Below are positions 1 through 10,309 of a stretch of DNA of 64,000 nt, piece by piece. The DNA is from Candidatus Marivariicella framensis (lineage in GTDB: Bacteria; Bacteroidota; Bacteroidia; Flavobacteriales; Flavobacteriaceae), in assembly GCA_905182735.1 (NCBI GenBank), contig CAJJCT010000013.1, positions 50,463 to 114,462 on the forward strand. The letters run 5' to 3'. The position numbers were made by a program, and so were the translations under genes. A model generated the notes under the pieces. It was not told where the DNA came from, ran no database searches, and worked only from the letters and a program-made list of their open reading frames with translations. Each line of letters opens with the position of its first letter. Position 1 is the stretch's first letter.

Positions 1-1
1 A

Positions 2-175
2 ATTAATCACAGGCCTAAAATAAAAAATTTAAAAACTAAAACAGTATTAAGCGAATTTATTGGAAAGCATCTGTTTGAAAGAAACCATTTCTATAACAAA
101 TCAAAATTCATCATAAATACAAATAACAAGTCTATTAATGCGGTAGCAAAAGAGATTGAATTATTTTTAACTTAA
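2..175 (+). CDS. aroK: Shikimate kinase, C-terminal part (truncated by window edge)
   Basis: Frame 2 reads INHRPKIKNLKTKTVLSEFIGKHLFERNHFYNKSKFIINTNNKSINAVAKEIELFLT*; RP...F...R..FY pattern typical of the shikimate kinase C-terminus. Confidence 0.7.
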   Translation: MNHRPKIKNLKTKTVLSEFIGKHLFERNHFYNKSKFIINTNNKSINAVAKEIELFLT

Positions 176-667
176 AAAAACACCTTCCTTTTCTTTAGTG
201 TCAAACACAACCGTAATGTGCTCTTTGACTGAAGTTGATAAAGAAATTCCTTTAAAATCTGCTTTGATTGGATATTTTTTATGATTTCTATTCACCAGGA
301 CTACAGTTTGAATTTTTTTTAAAGAAATACCAAGAAAAGCATTAACTGCATATAGCAAAGTAGAACCGCTATTTAAAACATCATCTATAATAATTATTGA
401 TTTATTTTTTAAACTTTGAATATTAGAAGATATTCTAACTCCGTTTCTTGGATTTTCTTTATCAATTTCTAATTCAATTTGATGAACATTAAAAGCACTT
501 ATTCTTTTTAAGAACTCTCCTATGCGTTTACTTAAAATTATTCCATTAGATGAGATTCCAACAAGATATATTTCTTTGAGATCAATGTTTGATTCATATA
601 TCTGAAAAGCTATTCTTCGAGTAGCATTTCTAATATTTTTTTCGTTTAGGATTTTATTTTCTTTCAT
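167..667 (-). CDS. Phosphoribosyltransferase family protein (PyrR/Hpt-like)
   Basis: ORF with PRPP-binding motif IIIIDDVLNSGSTL. Confidence 0.8.
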   Translation of the reverse strand: MKENKILNEKNIRNATRRIAFQIYESNIDLKEIYLVGISSNGIILSKRIGEFLKRISAFNVHQIELEIDKENPRNGVRISSNIQSLKNKSIIIIDDVLNSGSTLLYAVNAFLGISLKKIQTVVLVNRNHKKYPIKADFKGISLSTSVKEHITVVFDTKEKEGVFLS

Positions 668-693
668 ATTTAATAAAGCATTAATATAAAAAT

Positions 694-1065
694 TTATTTG
701 TCATCTTTTTTAAACTCATCAATTTCTCTTCTATCCTTTTTCGTAGGCCTTCCTAACCCCCTGCTTCTATTAATTATTTTATTTAAACCTTGACTTTCTT
801 TGTTTTCAAAAGCATTTTTCTTGGTCAAATCTTGACGATAAATATCTACAATTTTTGCTCCCACTCTTGATTTAGGTATATCTAAAACTTTAAATTCATA
901 ATTTATTTGATCTTTTCTCACCAAAACTAAATCTAGGGGTAAAATATCTCTTGAAGGTTTTAATATTTGATTTTTTAAACGAACATGTCCCTTTTTACAT
1001 GCATTTGTAGCTAGTGACCTTGATTTATAATATCTCAAATACCATAGTAATTGATCAATTCGCAT
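694..1065 (-). CDS. S4-domain RNA-binding protein (heat shock protein Hsp15 / HslR-like)
   Basis: MRIDQLLWYLRYYKSRSLATNACKKGHVRLN-type S4 domain, basic C-terminus. Confidence 0.85.
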   Translation of the reverse strand: MRIDQLLWYLRYYKSRSLATNACKKGHVRLKNQILKPSRDILPLDLVLVRKDQINYEFKVLDIPKSRVGAKIVDIYRQDLTKKNAFENKESQGLNKIINRSRGLGRPTKKDRREIDEFKKDDK

Positions 1066-1132
1066 TTTAAAACTTAGTTAAAATTTATACAAAAATAAAG
1101 TAAAATTGTATCTTGCGCTGCAATTTTGTCCT

Positions 1133-2032
1133 ATGAAAATTAATTTTTTGAAAAGTATCAATTTAGTTTTGATTTTATTTTTGTTTAGTTGTGAAAATAA
1201 TAATGATAATAATATAGAGGAAGTTGTCATTAGAGATGCGTCGTTGCAATCACCTGAAGACGATATTGAATTAAGATTATATTTGGAGAGTCACTTTTAT
1301 AATTACGAAGACTTTGAATCATTCCCCAATGACTATTCTTTAAAAATAAAAATTGACACTCTCTCTGGAGATAATATTAATAAAACACCACTTATTAACA
1401 TGGTTCAAGAGCAAAACTTAACTGTTAAGCAAGACGATATTGATATCCCTCATAAACTATATTATTTGGTTGCTAGAGAAGGAAACTCTTCCAGACCTTC
1501 AAACATTGATTCAACCTTTGTAACCTATCAGGGAAGTCTAATTGACGGTTCTATTTTCGATTCTCGTGATTTACCATTGTGGTTTGATTTGGCACAAGTA
1601 GTTCAGGGTTTTAGAATGGGAATCACAAACTTTAAGTCAGGAAGTTATTCTGTAAATACTAATGGATCTGTCAATTTTGAAGGTTTTGGACAGGGTGTTA
1701 TGTTTTTTCCATCAGGGTTAGGCTATTACAGTAATACTAATTCAGGTATACCACAATACTCTCCTTTGATTTTTAGTGTTTCACTATTAACAATGAATAT
1801 TAGTGACCATGATAATGATGGAATTGCTTCTTACCTTGAGGACATTGACCTTGATGGTGAGCCATTAAACGATGATTCTGACGGAGATGGAAATATTAAT
1901 TTATATGATGCTGACGATGATGGAGATGGAGTGCTCACGATTAATGAATTAGACAAAGACAATGATGGAGTTATTGATGATACTGATGGAGACGGGGTCC
2001 CTGATTATTTAGATCCAAATACCTCTAATTAA
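1133..2032 (+). CDS. FKBP-type peptidyl-prolyl isomerase lipoprotein with Asp-rich thrombospondin type 3-like C-terminus
   Basis: Lipoprotein signal (MKINFLKSINLVLILFLFSC), FKBP core (TFVTYQGSLIDGSIFDS...VVQGFRMGITNFKSG), C-terminal DxDxDG repeats. Start moved from 1106 to ATG 1133 on the signal peptide. Confidence 0.8.
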   Translation: MKINFLKSINLVLILFLFSCENNNDNNIEEVVIRDASLQSPEDDIELRLYLESHFYNYEDFESFPNDYSLKIKIDTLSGDNINKTPLINMVQEQNLTVKQDDIDIPHKLYYLVAREGNSSRPSNIDSTFVTYQGSLIDGSIFDSRDLPLWFDLAQVVQGFRMGITNFKSGSYSVNTNGSVNFEGFGQGVMFFPSGLGYYSNTNSGIPQYSPLIFSVSLLTMNISDHDNDGIASYLEDIDLDGEPLNDDSDGDGNINLYDADDDGDGVLTINELDKDNDGVIDDTDGDGVPDYLDPNTSN

Positions 2033-2603
2033 TTTTATAAGAAAATCCTAATGATAATAAAGACGCTCGATTATCAATATTAGCAACATTTATATTGCTT
2101 TGTTTTTGCAGTAATTTAGTTTCTAAAGAACTAAGGCCTTTTTCATACCTTAGGTCAAATTGGAGTTTACCTATATCTAAACGAGCTCCTATATTTAAGC
2201 CCACAATTGATTTACCTTTCACTTCATCTAAGTTGAATGTATTACTTTTTTCATTTAAAATATACTGAAAAGATGGACCGATAAAAGCACTTATAAAAGG
2301 CATAATTTTATACCCAATAGTTATGGGTAATTCAATTTTTTCTTGAATTAAATCATTACTTTTTTTTGTTTTACTGAACTGAAGTTCAGTTCTTAAATTA
2401 AAAATAATTACATCAATAGAAGCATAACTTCCAATAAAAAAACCTTGAAAATTATTTTTAGTAATTTTATTTTCAAAAGCTTCAGAAATTATCGAAATAT
2501 TGGAACTATTATTTAAATTAACTCCAGCTTTAAATCCATAATCAATTTGACTATGAATTGATAATGGTATTAATAAAATTAGAATTAAATAAAAATTTTT
2601 CAT
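2025..2603 (-). CDS. Outer-membrane beta-barrel (PorT-like) protein
   Basis: Signal peptide, YGFKAGVNLNNS... and alternating beta-strand pattern ending LLSLGFSYKIN. Confidence 0.7.
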   Translation of the reverse strand: MKNFYLILILLIPLSIHSQIDYGFKAGVNLNNSSNISIISEAFENKITKNNFQGFFIGSYASIDVIIFNLRTELQFSKTKKSNDLIQEKIELPITIGYKIMPFISAFIGPSFQYILNEKSNTFNLDEVKGKSIVGLNIGARLDIGKLQFDLRYEKGLSSLETKLLQKQSNINVANIDNRASLLSLGFSYKIN

Positions 2604-2608
2604 GTAAA

Positions 2609-3583
2609 CTATTTTCTTTTAAGAACTTTCTCCACTTTAGTAATAATATTCTTACTACTTAAGCCATATTTTTCCATTAATTGACTTGGAGTACCAGATT
2701 CTCCAAAGGTGTCATTTGTTCCTACAAATTCTTGTGGAGAAGGAAGGTTTACTGAAAGTGTTCTGGAGACACTTTCGCCAAGTCCTCCATAAATATTGTG
2801 CTCCTCAGCGGTTACAACAGCTTTAGTTTTAGAAACAGAGTTGATTATAATTTCTTCATCTAAAGGCTTTATTGTGTGGATATTAATAACTTCAGCTGAA
2901 ATACCTTTTTTAAATAAACCTTCAGCAGCTTTAAGTGACTCCCAAACCAAGTGGCCAGTTGCAATAATAGTTACATCACTACCTTCATTTAGTAAAATAC
3001 CTTTTCCGATTTTAAAAGAATTTTTTTCTGGAGTGAAATTTGGAACTTTTGGCCTTCCAAATCTTAAATAAACTGGACCAATATGATCTGCTATTGCAAG
3101 AGTTGCAGCTTTTGTTTGATTGAAATCACATGTGTTGATTACAGTCATCCCTGGAAGCATTTTCATAAGTCCAATATCTTCTAATATTTGATGTGTTGCT
3201 CCATCTTCTCCTAAAGTAACTCCAGCATGTGAAGCACAAATTTTTACATTTTTACCTGAATATGCTATTGACTGACGAATTTGATCATATACCCTTCCTG
3301 TTGAAAAGTTTGCAAAGGTTCCAGTGAATGGAATTTTACCCCCAATAGTCAATCCAGCTGCAATCCCCATCATATTTGCTTCAGCAATACCTACTTGAAA
3401 AAAACGTTTTGGATTTTCTTTTATAAATTGATTCATTTTTAATGAACCTATTAAATCTGCACATAGTGCAACAACATTTGGGTTAGTTCTTCCAAGCTCA
3501 GTTAATCCGGCTCCAAACCCAGATCTAGTATCGTTTGCACCCGTATCTATATATTTTTTCATAATATTTTTATTAATAATCAC
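2609..3583 (-). CDS. Transketolase, C-terminal subunit
   Basis: Transketolase pyrimidine-binding and C-terminal domains; adjacent to N-terminal subunit ORF. Confidence 0.9.
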   Translation of the reverse strand: MIINKNIMKKYIDTGANDTRSGFGAGLTELGRTNPNVVALCADLIGSLKMNQFIKENPKRFFQVGIAEANMMGIAAGLTIGGKIPFTGTFANFSTGRVYDQIRQSIAYSGKNVKICASHAGVTLGEDGATHQILEDIGLMKMLPGMTVINTCDFNQTKAATLAIADHIGPVYLRFGRPKVPNFTPEKNSFKIGKGILLNEGSDVTIIATGHLVWESLKAAEGLFKKGISAEVINIHTIKPLDEEIIINSVSKTKAVVTAEEHNIYGGLGESVSRTLSVNLPSPQEFVGTNDTFGESGTPSQLMEKYGLSSKNIITKVEKVLKRK

Positions 3584-4418
3584 CTAGTGTTTCTAAGTTT
3601 TGAGCAAGTGCTATTTCAAGTTGATCGTCGTTTGGAGCTTTTCCATGCCAAGCATGAGTGTGCATCATAAAATCAACGCCATTACCCATTTCAGTTTTCA
3701 TTAAAATAGCTATTGGAACACCATTTCCAAGATGACTCTTTGCTTCATTTATTTTTGAAATAATTAATTCAATATTGTTTCCTTCTTCTAATTCTAATGT
3801 TTTCCATCCAAAAGACTCAAATTTAGATTTTAAACTTCCTAAGTTAAGAACATCGTCAGTTGATCCATCAATTTGTTTTCCATTTAGGTCAATGGTTGCA
3901 ATTAAATTGTCAACTCCCTTTGCGGATGCAAACATTAATGCTTCCCAATTTTGACCCTCTTGAAGTTCACCATCTCCCATTAAAACAAAAACTGTTTTAG
4001 AATCATTATTAATTTTTTTACTTAAAGCGGCACCAATAGCAACTGATAGTCCTTGACCAAGCGATCCCGAGGCAACTCTTATTCCAGGAAGCCCCTCATG
4101 AGTTGTTGGATGACCTTGTAGCCTTGAATTGATTAATCTAAAAGTATTTAATTCGTTTATATTAAAATATCCACTCCTAGCTAAAACACTATAAAAAACA
4201 GGAGAAATATGCCCATTTGATAAGAAAAAAAGATCTTCTTTTTCACCATTCATATTAAATTCTGGATTATGTTCCATAATCTCGCTATATAATGCTACTA
4301 AAAACTCTGCACAACCTAAAGAGCCGCCAGGATGTCCAGAATTAACCTTATGAACCATTCTTAGAATATCCCTTCTTACTTGTTTAACAAAGGCTTCTAA
4401 AGATAAAATGTCTGTCAT
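3573..4418 (-). CDS. Transketolase, N-terminal (TPP-binding) subunit
   Basis: GHPGGSLG, GSLGQGLSVAIGAALS, MGDGELQEGQNWEA motifs. Confidence 0.9.
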   Translation of the reverse strand: MTDILSLEAFVKQVRRDILRMVHKVNSGHPGGSLGCAEFLVALYSEIMEHNPEFNMNGEKEDLFFLSNGHISPVFYSVLARSGYFNINELNTFRLINSRLQGHPTTHEGLPGIRVASGSLGQGLSVAIGAALSKKINNDSKTVFVLMGDGELQEGQNWEALMFASAKGVDNLIATIDLNGKQIDGSTDDVLNLGSLKSKFESFGWKTLELEEGNNIELIISKINEAKSHLGNGVPIAILMKTEMGNGVDFMMHTHAWHGKAPNDDQLEIALAQNLETLGDY

Positions 4419-4568
4419 ATTAAATTGATTTTATGTGATAAGCAATATTACATTAAATGCAAATATCAGCAAAGCTCAAACTTTGGTAATTTTTATAGTT
4501 TATTAGTAATTAGTTAACATTACAATCTTCTCTTACTATAGATTGGTATCTTTACTATTTATTTTTAT

Positions 4569-5699
4569 ATGAAATTTAGTTTACATCAAACAGATAGTAA
4601 TTCAAAAGCAAGAGCTGGGACTATTTTAACAGATCATGGAGAGATTCAAACACCTATTTTTATGCCGGTCGGGACTTCTGGAACTGTTAAAGGAGTTCAT
4701 CAAAGAGAGTTAGAAAATGATATTAAACCTGATATTATATTGGCTAATACCTATCATTTATATCTTAGGCCAACAACCAAGATTATTGAAGCTGCTGGTG
4801 GAATTCATAAATTCATAAATTGGAAAAAGCCGGTCTTAACTGATTCTGGTGGATACCAGGTTTATTCCTTGTCTGCAAACCGAAAAATAAAAGAGGAGGG
4901 TGTTAAATTTAAATCTCACATAGATGGATCATTTCATTTTTTTACACCAGAAAGTGCTATTTCTATACAGAGAAAAATAGGTGCTGATATAATTATGGCA
5001 TTTGATGAATGCACCCCATATCCTTGTGATTTTCAATATGCAAAAACATCAATGAAAAGGACTCATCGTTGGCTTGATCGTTGTTTTGCTCAAAATGAAA
5101 AAGAAGACTTTATTTATGGTTATTCACAAACACTTTTTCCAATAATTCAAGGAAGTGTATATAAAGACCTTAGAAAAGAGTCAGCAGAATATATTTCTAA
5201 TAAAAATGCTTTTGGAAATGCTATAGGCGGTCTGTCGGTAGGTGAACCTGCAGAAGAAATGTATGAAATGACGGAAGTAGTTACTGCTCTTTTACCAGAA
5301 GATAAACCTAGGTATTTAATGGGAGTAGGTACTCCAATAAATTTACTTGAAAATATTTCTTTAGGAATAGACATGTTTGATTGTGTAATGCCTACAAGAA
5401 ATGCAAGAAATGGAATGATTTTTACTGCAAATGGAAAAATAAATATTAAAAATAAAAAATGGGAGTTGGATTTTTCATTGCTTGATTCAGACAACTATTG
5501 TTTTGTGGATATTTCTTATTCTAAGTCATATGTTAGACATCTTTTTACTGTTAATGAGATGTTAGGTAAGCAAATATGTACAATTCATAATCTTGCTTTT
5601 TATATGTGGTTGGTTCGAGAATCTAGAAAACATATATTAGCAGGAGATTTTATATCATGGAAAATAAAAATGGTGAAACAATTAGACCAACGCTTATAG
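4569..5699 (+). CDS. tgt: tRNA-guanine transglycosylase (queuine tRNA-ribosyltransferase)
   Basis: TPIFMPVGTSGTVKGV, LTDSGGYQVYSL, MPTRNARNGMIFT. Confidence 0.95.
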   Translation: MKFSLHQTDSNSKARAGTILTDHGEIQTPIFMPVGTSGTVKGVHQRELENDIKPDIILANTYHLYLRPTTKIIEAAGGIHKFINWKKPVLTDSGGYQVYSLSANRKIKEEGVKFKSHIDGSFHFFTPESAISIQRKIGADIIMAFDECTPYPCDFQYAKTSMKRTHRWLDRCFAQNEKEDFIYGYSQTLFPIIQGSVYKDLRKESAEYISNKNAFGNAIGGLSVGEPAEEMYEMTEVVTALLPEDKPRYLMGVGTPINLLENISLGIDMFDCVMPTRNARNGMIFTANGKINIKNKKWELDFSLLDSDNYCFVDISYSKSYVRHLFTVNEMLGKQICTIHNLAFYMWLVRESRKHILAGDFISWKIKMVKQLDQRL

Positions 5700-5700
5700 A

Positions 5701-6774
5701 ATGAAACTTATTGATTGGTATATTATAAAAAGATATTTAGGAACTTTTTTCGTAATGATTTTATTGTTTATTCCAATAGGAATAATGGTAGATATTGCAG
5801 AGAAGATAGATAAGTTTAAAGAGAATGAGGTGCCATCTAGTGCTCTTTTTAGTTACTACATTGATTTTACTTGGTATTTTTCAAACCTTTTATTCCCTAT
5901 ATTTCTTTTCTTATCAGTTATTTGGTTTACATCAAAACTAGCTAATAACTCAGAGATAATAGCAATATTGAGTTCAGGAATTTCATTTACTAGGTTCATG
6001 AGACCATTTATGATTTCAGCTTTACTTATAGCTATAATTGCATTTGGAATGGGAATGTTTATTGTTCCAAATTCCAATAAAGGTTATAATGAATTTGTGT
6101 TTAAGTACATAAAAAAGAAAAATGAAAGAAATACCTCATATCTGTTTAAGCAAATTAATCCTGAAGAGTTTATTTATGTTAGTAGCTATAACCCATTGAG
6201 AAAGAGAGCTAATAACTTTACTCTTGAAAAGTTTAATAAACAAAAGTTAGAATTAAAAATAACAGCTGAAAGTATTCGTTGGGTTCAAAAAGATTCATTT
6301 TTTCGACTTTCAAACTACACTAAAAGAACTGTAAATGGGGATAATGAATTTTTTGAAATATTAAAAGTAAAGGATACTATTTTTGATTTTAAAATTGATG
6401 ATCTTGCTCCGGTTAATTATAAAGCAGAAACATTAACAATGCTTGATTTGAATGATTTTGTCAGGAAAGAAAAGGAAAGTGGATCTGTAATGATCAACTC
6501 TCATTTATTAGTAAGGCACAAAAGGTATAGTTTGCCGTTAGCATCTTTTATCTTAACCATTATAGCAGTTTCCATGTCTTCTTTTAAAAGAAGAGGAGGT
6601 ATGGGAGTTAATTTAGCCTTTGGAATTACTCTTGGGTTTTTATTTATTTTTTTTGATAAAATCTTTGGAGTATTAGTAACAAAATCAAACTTCTCTCCTT
6701 TTTTAGGGGCATGGCTCCCACTATTTCTTTTTGGTGTTTTAGCCATTTTTTTATTAAAATATGCAAAACGATAA
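5701..6774 (+). CDS. LptF/LptG (YjgP/YjgQ) family permease
   Basis: Multi-TM protein beginning MKLIDWYIIKRYLGTFF, typical of the family. Confidence 0.88.
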   Translation: MKLIDWYIIKRYLGTFFVMILLFIPIGIMVDIAEKIDKFKENEVPSSALFSYYIDFTWYFSNLLFPIFLFLSVIWFTSKLANNSEIIAILSSGISFTRFMRPFMISALLIAIIAFGMGMFIVPNSNKGYNEFVFKYIKKKNERNTSYLFKQINPEEFIYVSSYNPLRKRANNFTLEKFNKQKLELKITAESIRWVQKDSFFRLSNYTKRTVNGDNEFFEILKVKDTIFDFKIDDLAPVNYKAETLTMLDLNDFVRKEKESGSVMINSHLLVRHKRYSLPLASFILTIIAVSMSSFKRRGGMGVNLAFGITLGFLFIFFDKIFGVLVTKSNFSPFLGAWLPLFLFGVLAIFLLKYAKR

Positions 6775-7675
6775 AATTAAAGATTTAATCCATTTTCACT
6801 TTTTAGTTTTTCTTTGGGGATTTACATCAATATTAGGTGCTCTAATAAAATTAAACTCAATTCAAATTGTTTGGCACCGAATGTTTATCGCTTATGTTTT
6901 AGTAGGATTATATTTATTATTTACTAAAAGAAAAAAGTTTATTATTCAAAAAAAGTATTTTTTTCAATTATTAATTGCGGGAGTTTTAATATCTGCTCAT
7001 TGGGTTGCTTTTTTTTATGCGATTAAAATTTCAGGTGTTTCTTTAACTTTATCAATAATGGCCTCAGGCGCCTTTATAACATCCTTGATTGAGCCTATTG
7101 TTTTTAAAAGAAAATTCTCATTGAAAGAGTTGACATTTGGTTTAATTACACTAATTGGTTTAATTATTATTTTCAGATCAGAACTTGATCAATACATTGG
7201 AATGTCAATTGCCTTTTTAGCAACTATTCTAAGTGTAATTTTTACACTTTTAAACAGTAAACTAGTTAAAGAAAAACTTTCTCCTTTGTCAATTACTTTT
7301 TACGAACTTTTCATTGGTTGGGTTGCAATATCTGTTTATATATTATTTGATGTAGATCAAATAAGTACATTATTTGAATTTAGTCAAAATGATATAATTT
7401 TATTATTTATTTTAGGCTCTATTTGTACAGCCTATGCTCATGTAGGTTCTGTTAAAGTAATGCGAAACTTATCTCCTTTCTCCTTTATGATAATAATAAA
7501 CCTTGAGCCTGTCTACGCAGTTATACTATCTTTAGTATTTTTTGGAAAAAATGAATTAATGAGTTTTGATTTTTATATTGGATTTACTTTAATTTTAACA
7601 GCAATATTTTTAGATAGTTTAGATAAACGAAAAACTAGAATAAAGAAATTAACCGAAAAGAATTTACATTTGTAA
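6761..7675 (+). CDS. EamA/DMT family transporter
   Basis: Ten hydrophobic segments in EamA arrangement ([20 protein letters not shown]...). Confidence 0.85.
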   Translation: MQNDKIKDLIHFHFLVFLWGFTSILGALIKLNSIQIVWHRMFIAYVLVGLYLLFTKRKKFIIQKKYFFQLLIAGVLISAHWVAFFYAIKISGVSLTLSIMASGAFITSLIEPIVFKRKFSLKELTFGLITLIGLIIIFRSELDQYIGMSIAFLATILSVIFTLLNSKLVKEKLSPLSITFYELFIGWVAISVYILFDVDQISTLFEFSQNDIILLFILGSICTAYAHVGSVKVMRNLSPFSFMIIINLEPVYAVILSLVFFGKNELMSFDFYIGFTLILTAIFLDSLDKRKTRIKKLTEKNLHL

Positions 7676-7692
7676 ATATCACATCAATAAAT

Positions 7693-8649
7693 ATGGAATA
7701 TTTAGATTTTGAGGAACCAATAAAAGACCTCCACGAGCAGATTAAAAAGTGTAAAGATATAGGTAATGAAAGTGCAGTAGATGTTAGTGATACTTGTGAG
7801 CTTTTAGAGACTAAACTTCGATCAACAAAAAAAGAAATCTACAGTAATTTATCTGCATGGCAAAGAGTTCAGTTGTCAAGACATCCCTCTAGACCCTATA
7901 CATTAGATTATATTAAAGCTTTAACTAATGATACTTTTCTTGAGCTACATGGTGATCGAAATATTGGAGATGATAAAGCTATGATTGGTGGTTTAGGTAA
8001 AATAGATGACCAATCTTTTATGCTCATAGGCACCCAAAAAGGTTATAATACAAAGACGAGACAATATCGAAATTTTGGCATGGCCAATCCTGAAGGCTAC
8101 AGAAAAGCATTAAGACTTATGCATTCAGCTGAAAAATTCAATATTCCTATTATATGTTTTATTGATACTCCAGGCGCTTTCCCTGGACTTGAAGCTGAAG
8201 AAAGAGGACAAGGGGAGGCGATTGCAAAAAACATTATAGGAATGATGTCTATTAAAGTTCCTATTATTGTCATTGTTATTGGTGAAGGTGCTTCTGGAGG
8301 AGCTTTGGGGATTGGAGTTGGAGATAGAGTATATATGCTTGAAAACACATGGTACTCAGTGATTTCTCCAGAGTCATGCTCGTCAATTTTATGGAGAAGT
8401 TGGGAGTATAAAGAAGCTGCAGCTGCAGCACTAAAATTAACACCTCAAGATATGCTTAAGGCTAAATTAATAGATAAAATAATAAAAGAACCTCTTGGTG
8501 GTGCACATTATGACAGACAAACTACATTTGAATCGGTAAAAAAAGAAATATGGAATACATTTCAAAAATTAAAGAAAATGGAATCTAGAATGAGGATTGA
8601 TTTACGTAGAAATAAATTTTCAAACATGGGTGTTTTTGAAGACAAATAA
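7693..8649 (+). CDS. accA: Acetyl-CoA carboxylase carboxyltransferase subunit alpha
   Basis: [54 protein letters not shown]. Confidence 0.95.
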   Translation: MEYLDFEEPIKDLHEQIKKCKDIGNESAVDVSDTCELLETKLRSTKKEIYSNLSAWQRVQLSRHPSRPYTLDYIKALTNDTFLELHGDRNIGDDKAMIGGLGKIDDQSFMLIGTQKGYNTKTRQYRNFGMANPEGYRKALRLMHSAEKFNIPIICFIDTPGAFPGLEAEERGQGEAIAKNIIGMMSIKVPIIVIVIGEGASGGALGIGVGDRVYMLENTWYSVISPESCSSILWRSWEYKEAAAAALKLTPQDMLKAKLIDKIIKEPLGGAHYDRQTTFESVKKEIWNTFQKLKKMESRMRIDLRRNKFSNMGVFEDK

Positions 8650-8756
8650 TAATCCTTGGCTTATTAACAACTTTTTTAAGTTATCAACTTCTTTTCTGTT
8701 TACATTTGAGTTTTAAAAAAAACTTGTATTTGGTTAATCAGAGTTACATTTGATTA

Positions 8757-10292
8757 ATGGAAGAAAAAAAATCTCTATATAAAACTATTAAATCAAATAC
8801 ATCAATTGTAAATCTTGAACAGGCAAAATTACCTCCTCAAGCTCTTGACTTAGAAGAAGCAGTATTAGGAGCAATGCTTATAGATAAAAAAGGTGTGGAT
8901 GAAGTAATAGATATTCTTCAACCAGACGCTTTTTATAAAACTGCCCATCAATATATTTTTGAAGCAATATTAATTTTATTTGAGTCAGCAGATCCTATCG
9001 ATTTATTGACAGTTTCATCAGCTCTTAAGAAAGCTGGAAAACTGGAATCTATTGGAGGAGATTTTTATTTGGTTCAATTGACTCAGAAGATAGCTAGTTC
9101 AGCACATATTGAATTTCATGCAAGAATTATACTACAAAAATATATTCAAAGAAGTTTAATTAAAATATCAAGCGAAATAATAGAAAAGTCTTATAAAGAT
9201 TCAACAGATGTTTTAGAATTATTAGATGAAGCAGAATCCAAGCTTTATGATGTTACACAAGGAAATATCAAAAGATCATTTTCTTCTGCTCAAAGCCTAG
9301 TTATAGAAGCAAAAAAGAAAATTGAAGACATTGCAAGTCGAGATGGCTTAAGTGGTGTTAGTAGTGGTTTTGAGGAGCTTGACAAACTGACATCAGGATG
9401 GCAACCAAGTGATTTAATTATTATTGCTGCACGACCTGGTATGGGAAAAACTGCATTAACATTATCAATGGCAAGAAATATTGCAGTGGGTAGACAGATT
9501 CCTGTTGCATTTTTTTCTTTGGAAATGTCATCAGTTCAACTCATAACCAGGTTGATATCATCTGAAACTGGTCTTTCTTCAGAAAAATTAAGAACTGGTA
9601 AATTAGCACAACATGAATGGCAACAACTAAATGTAAAGGTGAGTGATCTTGAGAAAGCACCATTATATATTGATGATTCTCCATCATTATCAATTTTTGA
9701 ACTTCGAGCTAAAGCAAGAAGATTATCAAGGTTACATGGAATTAAATTACTTGTTGTTGATTATTTACAATTAATGACCGCAGCTACAAATAACAAATCT
9801 GGAAATAGGGAGCAGGAAATTTCTACAATCTCCAGAAATCTTAAAGCTCTTGCAAAAGAACTAGATATTCCAGTTATTGCTCTATCACAGCTCTCAAGAG
9901 CAGTAGAGACTCGTGGAGGGACCAAAAGACCTCAATTATCAGATTTGAGAGAATCTGGAGCAATTGAACAAGACGCAGACATTGTGTCATTTATATATCG
10001 TCCAGAATATTATGGAATTGATGAGTGGGATGACGAAGGGCGAAATCCCTCTGATGGTCAGGCAGAATTTATTGTTGCTAAGCATAGAAATGGTGGGTTG
10101 GACAATATAAGACTTAAGTTTATTCCTCATCTTGGTAAGTTTGAAAATATTTCTGATTTTGATTCATCATCTGAATTTGAATCAAAAATGAATCCTGAAA
10201 ATAATACTATATCAAATAAAAACATCCCTGATGCTAAAGCTGCCTTTGGCGAGTCTTATAATAACCCAAATGAAGACGACACCCCTTTCTAA
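8757..10292 (+). CDS. dnaB: Replicative DNA helicase
   Basis: AARPGMGKTALTLSMA Walker A, LLVVDYLQLM, LSQLSRAVETRG. Confidence 0.96.
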   Translation: MEEKKSLYKTIKSNTSIVNLEQAKLPPQALDLEEAVLGAMLIDKKGVDEVIDILQPDAFYKTAHQYIFEAILILFESADPIDLLTVSSALKKAGKLESIGGDFYLVQLTQKIASSAHIEFHARIILQKYIQRSLIKISSEIIEKSYKDSTDVLELLDEAESKLYDVTQGNIKRSFSSAQSLVIEAKKKIEDIASRDGLSGVSSGFEELDKLTSGWQPSDLIIIAARPGMGKTALTLSMARNIAVGRQIPVAFFSLEMSSVQLITRLISSETGLSSEKLRTGKLAQHEWQQLNVKVSDLEKAPLYIDDSPSLSIFELRAKARRLSRLHGIKLLVVDYLQLMTAATNNKSGNREQEISTISRNLKALAKELDIPVIALSQLSRAVETRGGTKRPQLSDLRESGAIEQDADIVSFIYRPEYYGIDEWDDEGRNPSDGQAEFIVAKHRNGGLDNIRLKFIPHLGKFENISDFDSSSEFESKMNPENNTISNKNIPDAKAAFGESYNNPNEDDTPF

Positions 10293-10309
10293 AGAACAAA
10301 ATTATTTAA

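Noticed and set aside
2609-4418. Transketolase on two ORFs considered as a frameshifted gene
   Set aside because: Separate N- and C-terminal transketolase subunits are a common arrangement; both ORFs have proper starts and overlap slightly.
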